A DNA stretch of 37,365 nucleotides. Source: UBA2177 sp964487525 (GTDB taxonomy: Bacteria > Patescibacteriota > Dojkabacteria > SC72). The notes beneath the pieces were generated by a model. That model saw only the letters and a list, made by a program, of their open reading frames with translations, was not told the origin of the DNA and made no database searches. Where the stretch lies: NCBI GenBank assembly GCA_964487525.1, contig CAZAQC010000004.1:1-37365 (forward strand), read 5' to 3'. The position numbers and the translations under genes were made by a program. Of the stretch, positions 8,474 to 14,529 are shown piece by piece; position 1 is the stretch's first letter, and each line of letters starts with the position of its first letter.

Positions 8474-9064
8474 CTATTCAGGCTCTACCAAACCATATCC
8501 TCCCTGTTTTCTTTTGTAAACCATAGATATGTTATTTGTACCTTTGTTCTTAAAAAGAAATTGGTCATACCCTGATAGCTCCATTCTTTCTATAGCCTCA
8601 GCCTCTTCTAATACCTCTAGGTTATGTATAACCTTCCTTGTTGCTATCTTTGGTACATAATCAGAATAATCATCTAAATCATTCTCTACCTCATTTGTAA
8701 GAGCCTCTAAAGCAGCTTCAGCCTCTAAGATCTTCCATGGTTTCTTTCCCTCCCAATGAGACTTTCTATCACTATACCTATTCAATCTCCTAGTTAATGT
8801 ATCCATAGCTAAATCTACATTAGCATACATATCAGGACCACTCTGCTCTACTCTAACGGGAGAATCTGGTAGTGTAACATTAATATCTACTCTAAAATCT
8901 TCATCTACTCCCCTAGTAAACTTACTTTGCTTAAAGAATACTTCTATAGCTGTAGCATCATTAAGTAATGATTCTTTCTTCATTATTTTTTCTACAACAT
9001 ACTCTTTTAAAGAATCCGTAGGATCCATACCTAAGAACGATATTTGAATATTTTCTTTCGTCAT
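8474..9064 (-). CDS. hpf: Ribosome hibernation-promoting factor, long form
   Basis: The 196-residue length and two domains mark the long HPF type. Residues 1-110 form the S30AE fold that binds the decoding centre of the 30S subunit (IQISFLGMDPTDSLKEYVVEKI, with a FRVDINVTLP strand). About 143-196 form the C-terminal dimerisation domain, with the well-conserved ending MELSGYDQFLFKNKGT...SMVYKRKQGGYGLVEPE. Long HPF joins two 70S ribosomes into an inactive 100S particle during starvation. The linker is acidic (ENDLDDYSDY). The gene is monocistronic by appearance, convergent with the SurA-like gene, and shares its terminator. Confidence 0.95.
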   Translation of the reverse strand: MTKENIQISFLGMDPTDSLKEYVVEKIMKKESLLNDATAIEVFFKQSKFTRGVDEDFRVDINVTLPDSPVRVEQSGPDMYANVDLAMDTLTRRLNRYSDRKSHWEGKKPWKILEAEAALEALTNEVENDLDDYSDYVPKIATRKVIHNLEVLEEAEAIERMELSGYDQFLFKNKGTNNISMVYKRKQGGYGLVEPE

Positions 9065-9198
9065 AATCCTATATATTTAATTTATATATACTTAATGATA
9101 TATTTTTTATGGCATACATATCAAATAATTTTAGGACTATATAATGTAAATGATTCAAAGAGTTAAGATTTAGAGAATTAGATACAAGGATATAGTTA

Positions 9199-9227
9199 TT
9201 GCAGAAATAGGCTTGTGTATATATAAT
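9199..9227 (+). promoter_or_regulatory. Promoter of tRNA-Asn
   Basis: TTGCAG at 9199-9204 and a perfect TATAAT at 9222-9227, separated by exactly 17 bp, lie about 17 nt before the mature tRNA 5' end. This is the clearest sigma70-type promoter in the window and indicates that the organism uses consensus housekeeping elements. Confidence 0.75.
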
Positions 9228-9244
9228 AGTTTGTTGTTTAATAA

Positions 9245-9316
9245 TCCGCGATAGCTCAATGGTAGAGCAAACGACTGTTAATCGTTCGGTTCCAGGTTCG
9301 AGTCCTGGTCGCGGAG
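9245..9316 (+). tRNA. tRNA-Asn (anticodon GTT)
   Basis: A complete 72-nt cloverleaf: acceptor TCCGCGA pairs with TCGCGGA, D stem GCTC/GAGC, anticodon stem AACGA/TCGTT with loop CTGTTAA, T stem CCAGG/CCTGG with TTCGAGT loop, discriminator G. CCA is not encoded, so it must be added after transcription. With the archaeal-type AspRS at 28023 it may be charged first with Asp and then amidated. Confidence 0.97.
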
Positions 9317-9319
9317 TTT

Positions 9320-9544
9320 TTAAGCGTCTATACTTCCATCATCAAAATGTTCAACCTTTAATACTAGATTGGGTTTAACACCTGCTATTGCAGGTAATAA
9401 GTGATTCAAGAATTGTTCAGAAGTCATTCTGAATTTCCTTCCTTTTGCAGATATTTTTACCCAATCTTGTTTATCTTTATAATACTTCTCTGTAAAATTC
9501 TTTGTCCCCATATATATTACATATGTGTCATTCTTAAGGTTCAT
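9320..9544 (-). CDS. Small hypothetical protein (74 aa)
   Basis: Not recognised. A basic, soluble protein without signal peptide or TM segment, with an apparent beta-rich start (DTYVIYMGTKNF) and a helical middle (MTSEQFLNHLLPAIAG). It is divergent from the winged-helix gene at 9624 and shares with it a symmetric promoter region at 9573-9619. Its TATAAT on the minus strand lies 32 nt before the ATG. Its stop codon lies 4 nt beyond the tRNA-Asn 3' end on the opposite strand. Confidence 0.6.
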   Translation of the reverse strand: MNLKNDTYVIYMGTKNFTEKYYKDKQDWVKISAKGRKFRMTSEQFLNHLLPAIAGVKPNLVLKVEHFDDGSIDA

Positions 9545-9572
9545 GTTTAAAATACTTTGAAAAATTATCCTT

Positions 9573-9619
9573 ATTAATTATATCTCAAGTAGATGACCTA
9601 CCCCCATGATATAATTAAT
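9573..9619. promoter_or_regulatory. Divergent promoter region with 12-bp perfect inverted repeat
   Basis: ATTAATTATATC at 9573-9584 is the exact reverse complement of GATATAATTAAT at 9608-9619, with 23 bp between. Each arm contains a TATAAT -10 element (plus strand 9610-9615; minus strand 9582-9577), one for each divergent gene. A smaller, almost concentric inverted repeat, GTAG-N5-CTAC, sits at 9589-9601. The arrangement looks like an operator read by a dimeric protein, possibly the winged-helix product of the plus-strand gene. Confidence 0.5.
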
Positions 9620-9623
9620 ATAT

Positions 9624-9857
9624 ATGAATACCAAAACAATAACAGGACAAATATATACTAAAGCAATGGAATTACTTGAAAAATATCCTGAAGGTTTACA
9701 TTGGTCAGAATTAATCTTACAAATTAGAAAATCATACCCTACATTTCATCCTAAAACAGTTAATGGTTGTATATGGAAACTTGTAGAAAAATTTCCTGAT
9801 CATGTATATAAACCAGAGAAAGGACTCTTCCGTTTACTAAAGTATAAATCAAGTTAA
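9624..9857 (+). CDS. Small winged-helix (HARE-HTH-like) protein
   Basis: A 77-residue basic protein. The sequence TITGQIYTKAMELLEKYPEGLHWSEL...HPKTVNGCIWKLVEKFP...VYKPEKGLFRLL has the layout of a single winged helix: helix 1, a short turn with the GLHWSEL helix 2, a recognition helix around HPKTVNGCIWKLVEK, then the wing strands ending in GLFRLL. HARE-HTH and related modules bind DNA or join transcription complexes. The small size and the inverted repeat in the promoter fit an autoregulated DNA-binding protein, but that is inference. The ATG is 8 nt downstream of TATAAT, so the mRNA may be leaderless. Confidence 0.6.
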   Translation: MNTKTITGQIYTKAMELLEKYPEGLHWSELILQIRKSYPTFHPKTVNGCIWKLVEKFPDHVYKPEKGLFRLLKYKSS

Positions 9858-9941
9858 TTCCCGAAATGTATTTCTAACCCCCTTCTTGCCTATATAATAA
9901 TAATATGTAATCATACTTATTATTTCTACATATTAAATACT

Positions 9942-10529
9942 ATGAAAGAAAACATTTTAGAAAAGATAAAAGAAAGTATTTTTGAAATTTCTGAAAAGAA
10001 TGAAGCAATTATCAAGCTTGCAGAATTAAGAAAAAATGTAACTGAAACATTGGATGAATATATTAATAAGTTCTTAGAAGAGAAACAAATTGTTAAACGA
10101 ATTAAGTATCCTAAGATAAAATTCAATTTGAAATATTTACTTAGTGTTCCATTTATATATTCCATGATTATTCCTACAGTAATACTTCATCTATTTGTTC
10201 AGATATATCAGCAGGTTTGCTTTAGATTATATGGTATTCCAACAGTGAACCAAAATGAATATCTTGTGTATGACAGACAATTACTAAGTTTGTTAAATCC
10301 TATTGAGAAATTCAATTGTATATATTGTAGCTATGTGAATAATATATTTAGATTCAGCACAGAGATTGGTGCTAGAACTGAAAGATATTGGTGCCCTATT
10401 AAATATTACAGAAGAATGGATCATGAACACTCTCAATATGACAAATTCGTAAAAGATGCTGATTCCAGAGGAGAAATACAAGAGAAATGGGAAGAGCTTA
10501 GAGATTTTTCTGATTTAGAAGAAAAATAG
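9942..10529 (+). CDS. Conserved membrane-associated protein with CxxC...C motif
   Basis: Function unknown. The 195 residues comprise an N-terminal helical, charged segment (1-50), a hydrophobic stretch (about 66-90, LLSVPFIYSMIIPTVILHLFV) likely to be one or two membrane spans, and a cytosolic or peripheral C-terminal part. The latter carries three Cys: C126 and C129 in NCIYCSYVNN and C151 in RTERYWCPIKY. The CxYCxYxN...ARTE.YWCPIK pattern resembles a conserved, uncharacterised bacterial family that I recall but cannot name, and it suggests metal or cofactor binding. A TATAAT at 9892 lies about 45 nt upstream of the start. It stands alone between the winged-helix gene and another small membrane-protein gene. 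Confidence 0.6.
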   Translation: MKENILEKIKESIFEISEKNEAIIKLAELRKNVTETLDEYINKFLEEKQIVKRIKYPKIKFNLKYLLSVPFIYSMIIPTVILHLFVQIYQQVCFRLYGIPTVNQNEYLVYDRQLLSLLNPIEKFNCIYCSYVNNIFRFSTEIGARTERYWCPIKYYRRMDHEHSQYDKFVKDADSRGEIQEKWEELRDFSDLEEK

Positions 10530-10568
10530 AAAATTGACTCAGGTATATTTTTAATATAGCATTAAGAT

Positions 10569-10886
10569 ATGACAAAGAATCCTTTTCTGAATTCATTTGC
10601 TGCTAGCGTATATATTGTATTGGTTGTCTCTTTACTAAACTTTACAACCATGAGCGAATCTACTCCTGATTCAGACTCTGCTTCTATAATTATCCCAATA
10701 ATGATAATCTCACTATTCACTCTCTCTGCCGCTGTAATGGCATATGTGTTTTGTTATCAACCATTAATGTTGTATCTAGATGGGAAAAAGGAACAAGCAG
10801 TAAAACTCTTTTTACAAACATTGGGAATTTTTGGTTGTATGACTCTATTAGGATTTGGACTATTTATTGCAGGAGTTTTTTCCTAA
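10569..10886 (+). CDS. Small hypothetical membrane protein (105 aa)
   Basis: Not recognised. Three hydrophobic segments are visible: about 8-27 (FAASVYIVLVVSLLNF), 40-65 (IIIPIMIISLFTLSAAVMAYVF) and 82-104 (LFLQTLGIFGCMTLLGFGLFIAG). A short Ser/Asp-rich loop (STPDSDSAS) lies between the first two. TTGACT at 10534-10539 and TAGCAT at 10557-10562 with a 17 bp spacer place transcription start at or near the ATG, 6 nt downstream. The surface-protein gene follows after 68 bp. Confidence 0.6.
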   Translation: MTKNPFLNSFAASVYIVLVVSLLNFTTMSESTPDSDSASIIIPIMIISLFTLSAAVMAYVFCYQPLMLYLDGKKEQAVKLFLQTLGIFGCMTLLGFGLFIAGVFS

Positions 10887-10954
10887 TTCTTTGTAAGGTT
10901 TTTTTTATAATTTCCAATATACTTAAACACACATATTTGCTATCATTATTCTTA

Positions 10955-13243
10955 ATGAAACTACACAAAAAGATAAAAAAATATCACATACTGTTTTCAA
11001 TCGCTACCCTACTATCCCTTTTTACCCTATTCTTTTTCTTTAGTAATATCCATCTTAAAAATCTTTTTAATGAAAAACCATCTGATGTTGTAGTAGCAAA
11101 CATATCAACCATAGAGGCACAAATATATTGGAAAACTGGAATAGATGAAATAAATACAATATCTTTTAAGAAATCATCCGATACAGGACTCTTTTCTGAA
11201 ATAGAAGGCTTTTCATCTTACACAGACAGTATTTCTAAAGAAAGAATCAATGTTGTTCAATTAGGAGATCTCGAACCAAATACTGAGTATACATTTAGAA
11301 TAGAGTCAGAAAAGAAGATGTGGGATTCGTATACATTTAAGACTAAAGATATAGCAGAGGAAGTCTTTTTACCAAATATTGTAACAGGAAAAGATAATGA
11401 TCAATCCTTTGTTCTTGTAGATATTGAAGGTGACAAGTATATGCTAAATACACAGTATCACGGTACATGGGCATTTGATTCTCAAAACAAGGAATATGAT
11501 GTTTCAACCTATGCTAATTACATTTCTGAAACAGAGTTGCAAAGTAGACTATTAAATTTATTAGGTTCTCCTGTATATGCACAAGCTGGAGCTAACTGTA
11601 AAACTAATGTAAAGATTAATACAGGATCAACTACTCCAAGCAAAGCTACTGTTGTTGATATCCTAAATAGATGGGTAAGTAGCTGTAAATTGGGAGGCTA
11701 TCCAGATGAGTGCTATGAAGATATATACTGTAGAGCTTTAAAGGCGGGTGTGAATCCAGCATTTGCCATAACAATTTGGTCTAATGAATCAGGTGGAAGT
11801 AATTATGCAAACAATTCTCAAGTTGAAGATTTTGGTATTCATGGACTATCCTCTGTTCCAGTAGCGAATTTTGATAAACAAGCAGATCATTTTCTAAATA
11901 ATATTGCTTCCAATTCTTCCTCATACATATCTGGATGTACTGGAGGAAATCAAATGTATAGTTGGGGAGCAAAATTCTTAACAGGTGGTTGTACAAGCGC
12001 CTCAAGTTTAGATAGTGGGCAAAAATATATGACTGGGATATCAGAGGTATATAGTTGGTATACAAATACTCCATTAACATGGCCATTTACAATATCTGCC
12101 TCATCCTCATGTGACTATTCATCTTCCACTACCAATACAACATATAATTCATGCTCAGCAAAAGGAACCCCAACATCTGCACCTTCAGATACTCCAGGAT
12201 CAACTGGCACAAGAGATTACATGATAGTTTCTGGAACTGGTGTTACTGCAAAAGACAGAAACTGTAAAGATCCTGATGGCTGTATATGTCTCTATGGATA
12301 TTCAAATAGTAGGGCCTCTGCAACCCTTAATATAGATAATGGATATACATGTACTGTAGACCAAAAGGTTGTAAAAACATCGGCTACTGCCGCCTCCACT
12401 TCCACGACTACTGATAAACCTGCAAAGAAATCAGACGGTATAAAAGACTACATGATAGTTTCTGGTACTGGGGTCACTGCAAAAGACAGAGCATGCATAG
12501 ATCCAGATGGTTGTATATGTCTTTATGGATATTCAAATAGTAGGGCCTCAGCGACATTAACAATAAAGTATGGGTATACCTGTACTGTTGATAAAAAGGT
12601 CATATTAACTCCGGAAAAAATTTGTTGCTACTCAAATAATTCCCTTACCTTTGTTGCATCCACAAGCTGTACAGGAACTATTCTTGAAGGTATTGCCCAA
12701 GAAAATTGTAAGAGCTCTAACAAAACTCTCTCCATTAAAAGAGGTATTGATTTCATAGAAGCATCATATGTTGTAAATAAAGAACAAGTACCAATCAGTA
12801 CTGCGAGATCTCTTCTTACTTACTCTAGTGGTAAAATATTAGCAATAGGATTGTTTAGAAATGATAGATGGGAAAAAATCATAAAAAGTGAAAATGGTAC
12901 TATTAGTGGACAAGATTTCAATCTTGAACCTGGAGAATCATATCTTGTAGTATCTACTGAAGATATTGATATTCCAATAGTGACAGTAAAGGTAGATAAG
13001 ATACTCGAACTTGATAAACTAACAGGTTGGAACTTAATTCCATCTTCTCTCTTTACTAATGTATCTTCTAATTCCAAATCAATATTACAAAATACTGAAT
13101 ATACATATATTAATCAAATAGCTCTCTGGAACGATGAAATTAGTATTTTTGATTACACTCTCAGAGATAATTCCGGAACTATATATGGGGATTCTCTTTC
13201 AGTTCTTGATCAAGAAGGGTTCTTTGTGAAAATACCTCAATAG
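10955..13243 (+). CDS. Large surface protein: FN3-like domain, lysozyme-like domain, duplicated Cys-rich modules
   Basis: 762 residues from the ATG at 10955, where a basic stretch precedes a TM or signal helix (about 10-32); the frame continues upstream but overlaps another gene. About 38-130 resemble a fibronectin type III domain (IYWKT...LEPNTEYTFRIES...YTFKTK). About 225-375 resemble lysozyme-like or glucosaminidase folds, with a likely catalytic Glu278 in NPAFAITIWSNESGGSNY and a following DFGIHG. Residues 420-473 and 497-550 are two near-identical 54-residue modules, each with Cys at four positions (C..DPDGC.C...GYTC). A Thr/Ser-rich spacer separates them. A further CCYSN segment and a long beta-rich C-terminal region (about 590-762) follow. 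Probably anchored by its N-terminus and facing the outside; wall cleavage is plausible but unproven. Confidence 0.75.
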   Translation: MKLHKKIKKYHILFSIATLLSLFTLFFFFSNIHLKNLFNEKPSDVVVANISTIEAQIYWKTGIDEINTISFKKSSDTGLFSEIEGFSSYTDSISKERINVVQLGDLEPNTEYTFRIESEKKMWDSYTFKTKDIAEEVFLPNIVTGKDNDQSFVLVDIEGDKYMLNTQYHGTWAFDSQNKEYDVSTYANYISETELQSRLLNLLGSPVYAQAGANCKTNVKINTGSTTPSKATVVDILNRWVSSCKLGGYPDECYEDIYCRALKAGVNPAFAITIWSNESGGSNYANNSQVEDFGIHGLSSVPVANFDKQADHFLNNIASNSSSYISGCTGGNQMYSWGAKFLTGGCTSASSLDSGQKYMTGISEVYSWYTNTPLTWPFTISASSSCDYSSSTTNTTYNSCSAKGTPTSAPSDTPGSTGTRDYMIVSGTGVTAKDRNCKDPDGCICLYGYSNSRASATLNIDNGYTCTVDQKVVKTSATAASTSTTTDKPAKKSDGIKDYMIVSGTGVTAKDRACIDPDGCICLYGYSNSRASATLTIKYGYTCTVDKKVILTPEKICCYSNNSLTFVASTSCTGTILEGIAQENCKSSNKTLSIKRGIDFIEASYVVNKEQVPISTARSLLTYSSGKILAIGLFRNDRWEKIIKSENGTISGQDFNLEPGESYLVVSTEDIDIPIVTVKVDKILELDKLTGWNLIPSSLFTNVSSNSKSILQNTEYTYINQIALWNDEISIFDYTLRDNSGTIYGDSLSVLDQEGFFVKIPQ
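12212..12373 (+). repeat. Tandem module copy 1 (54 codons)
   Basis: First copy of a 162-bp in-frame unit in the surface-protein gene, encoding RDYMIVSGTGVTAKDRNC followed by a DPDGCICLYGYSNSRA core and GYTCTVDQKVV. It differs from copy 2 (231 bp downstream) at scattered positions, many of them silent, so the duplication is not very recent. Confidence 0.85.
12443..12604 (+). repeat. Tandem module copy 2 (54 codons)
   Basis: Second copy, encoding KDYMIVSGTGVTAKDRAC followed by the same DPDGCICLYGYSNSRA core and GYTCTVDKKVI. The four Cys are conserved in spacing with copy 1. The 69 bp between copies encode a Thr/Ser/Ala/Lys-rich linker. Confidence 0.85.
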
Positions 13244-13259
13244 TTTTTTCTATATGACC

Positions 13260-13298
13260 TTGACAGAATTAGCACTCGGTGGTACCATTTGCTATATT
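13260..13298 (+). promoter_or_regulatory. hsp20 promoter with CIRCE-like (HrcA) operator
   Basis: TTGACA at 13260-13265. A -10 is either TACCAT at 13283-13288 (17 bp spacer) or, as an extended element, TGC-TATATT ending at 13298. Overlapping these, 13269-13277 is TTAGCACTC, identical to the left half of the CIRCE consensus (TTAGCACTC-N9-GAGTGCTAA). After exactly 9 bp the right half is degenerate (ATTTGCTAT, keeping TGCTA, which pairs with TAGCA). This suggests heat-shock control by HrcA. Confidence 0.55.
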
Positions 13299-13319
13299 TA
13301 ACTTTTCAATTATAAAATT

Positions 13320-13772
13320 ATGAAAATTATAAAAAGAGAAGATAATAAAAGAGCATATCCATCTAACTATGTTCCTGTAAGATCAATGTTTGATGAATTC
13401 TTTACTCCTACTATATGGGATGATTTTTTCACAAATCAACCTTCCTTTAGTAATCTCTCAGCAGATATATGGGAAGAGAAAAATGATATATTCGTGAAGA
13501 TGGCTTTACCTGGAGTTAATAAAGAAGACATAAAGATATCTATAAACGAAGATAATCTTTCAATAACTGGACAAAGTAAAATGGTAGAAGAAGAAAAAGA
13601 GAAAGAGAGGAAGTACTACTTTAAAAGCATGGATAGCTCTTTTGAACAATCATTTAACTTACCTACAAAGGTAAATCCTGATTCAGTAGAAGCAGAATTT
13701 AAGGATGGGGTTTTAACAGTAAAACTTCCAAAAGCAGACGAAGTTAAACCTAGGGAAATAGAAATCAAGTAA
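13320..13772 (+). CDS. hsp20: Small heat shock protein, Hsp20 family
   Basis: 150 residues. The alpha-crystallin domain covers about 47-140: ADIWEEKNDIFVKMALPGVNKEDIKISI, then NLSITGQ, the SFEQSFNLPTKVNPDSVEAEFKDGVLTVKLPK block, and the short C-terminal REIEI motif (I-x-I) that docks into neighbouring subunits. These are ATP-independent holdases that form oligomers around unfolding proteins. Monocistronic: own promoter with a CIRCE-like operator upstream, terminator at 13793 downstream. Confidence 0.95.
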   Translation: MKIIKREDNKRAYPSNYVPVRSMFDEFFTPTIWDDFFTNQPSFSNLSADIWEEKNDIFVKMALPGVNKEDIKISINEDNLSITGQSKMVEEEKEKERKYYFKSMDSSFEQSFNLPTKVNPDSVEAEFKDGVLTVKLPKADEVKPREIEIK

Positions 13773-13792
13773 TTCCTTCCCATAATACTACG

Positions 13793-13821
13793 AAAGGGGC
13801 TTGCAACATAAGCCCCTTTTT
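13793..13821 (+). terminator. Intrinsic terminator after hsp20
   Basis: Stem AAAGGGGCTT / AAGCCCCTTT with a 7-nt loop and a run of five T. The loop and right arm overlap the promoter of the next gene (TTGCAA at 13801-13806, TATAAT at 13823-13828, 16 bp spacer). Confidence 0.9.
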
Positions 13822-13828
13822 GTATAAT
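13801..13828 (+). promoter_or_regulatory. Promoter embedded in the hsp20 terminator
   Basis: TTGCAA starts at the terminator loop, and a perfect TATAAT follows 16 bp later, directly after the T tract. The ATG at 13834 is only 5 nt beyond the -10, so the transcript would be leaderless or nearly so. Confidence 0.5.
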
Positions 13829-13833
13829 GAGGA

Positions 13834-14529
13834 ATGTTGGATAAAAAAGATATAACAGAAACAAACAAAATTCCTCCTGTTCTAGATACGGCTAGGAATA
13901 TTGTGGAGTACAGAATATCAACAAGTACAAACAGAGGATACATATCATGGCAAAATGAGTTATTAGAAAAGATTGAACTATTTCCTAGACTTGGAGTAAC
14001 AAAATCAAACTGGCTTAAAGGAATTATTGGAGAATCTCTATTCTATGAATCCGCCCTTTTCTCAAATATACCAATAAGAATATCTAATGGGAAAGAAGAT
14101 AGATTTGGAACCGATTTCTTTCTTCTTGATTATCCAATAGACGTAACAACTGATCCTACTGACTCAAGAAAAAAAATTGATCCAAGAAATTGTACCACCC
14201 TATTTCTCCCAGAATATATTGGACAAAGAAGTATATTTAACGAAGAAGATTATGGGACTCAAGGAGAAAAATATCTGCATCACTATCTTACAAATCCTTC
14301 TTTACCTAATGAGGAATATTTAATAGATACATATTTCATAAATTATGAAATATCCAATCTAATGGAGGAGGAGATTGATTCTAAGATTAAACTTCCTTTC
14401 TTAAAAAATTCTGGAGAAAACAATCTATGCAATCTTAGAACTATTCTTAATATACTTGAAGATTCTATTCCCTGGCATCCTTTAGAAGCTCCAATAACAG
14501 ATCACCCTGTTCCTGTGTTGCTAACCTAG
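13834..14529 (+). CDS. Hypothetical protein, possible PD-(D/E)xK nuclease-like fold
   Basis: 231 soluble residues, not assigned to a named family. Around 65-110 there is an arrangement reminiscent of restriction-endonuclease-like folds: a helix with GIIGESLFYESAL, then KEDRFGTDFFLLDYPIDVTTDPTD, i.e. G-x-D followed by a hydrophobic strand ending in IDVT where family members have (D/E)xK. The terminal Lys is Thr here, so catalysis is doubtful. No signal peptide or TM. Its last 65 bp overlap the 3' end of the convergent CapA-like gene, the longest 3' overlap in the window. Confidence 0.55.
   Translation: MLDKKDITETNKIPPVLDTARNIVEYRISTSTNRGYISWQNELLEKIELFPRLGVTKSNWLKGIIGESLFYESALFSNIPIRISNGKEDRFGTDFFLLDYPIDVTTDPTDSRKKIDPRNCTTLFLPEYIGQRSIFNEEDYGTQGEKYLHHYLTNPSLPNEEYLIDTYFINYEISNLMEEEIDSKIKLPFLKNSGENNLCNLRTILNILEDSIPWHPLEAPITDHPVPVLLT

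Noticed and set aside
10751..10954. Upstream extension of the surface protein from 10751
   Set aside because: It overlaps the preceding membrane-protein gene and lacks a signal peptide; ATG 10955 is followed by a clear basic and hydrophobic leader.
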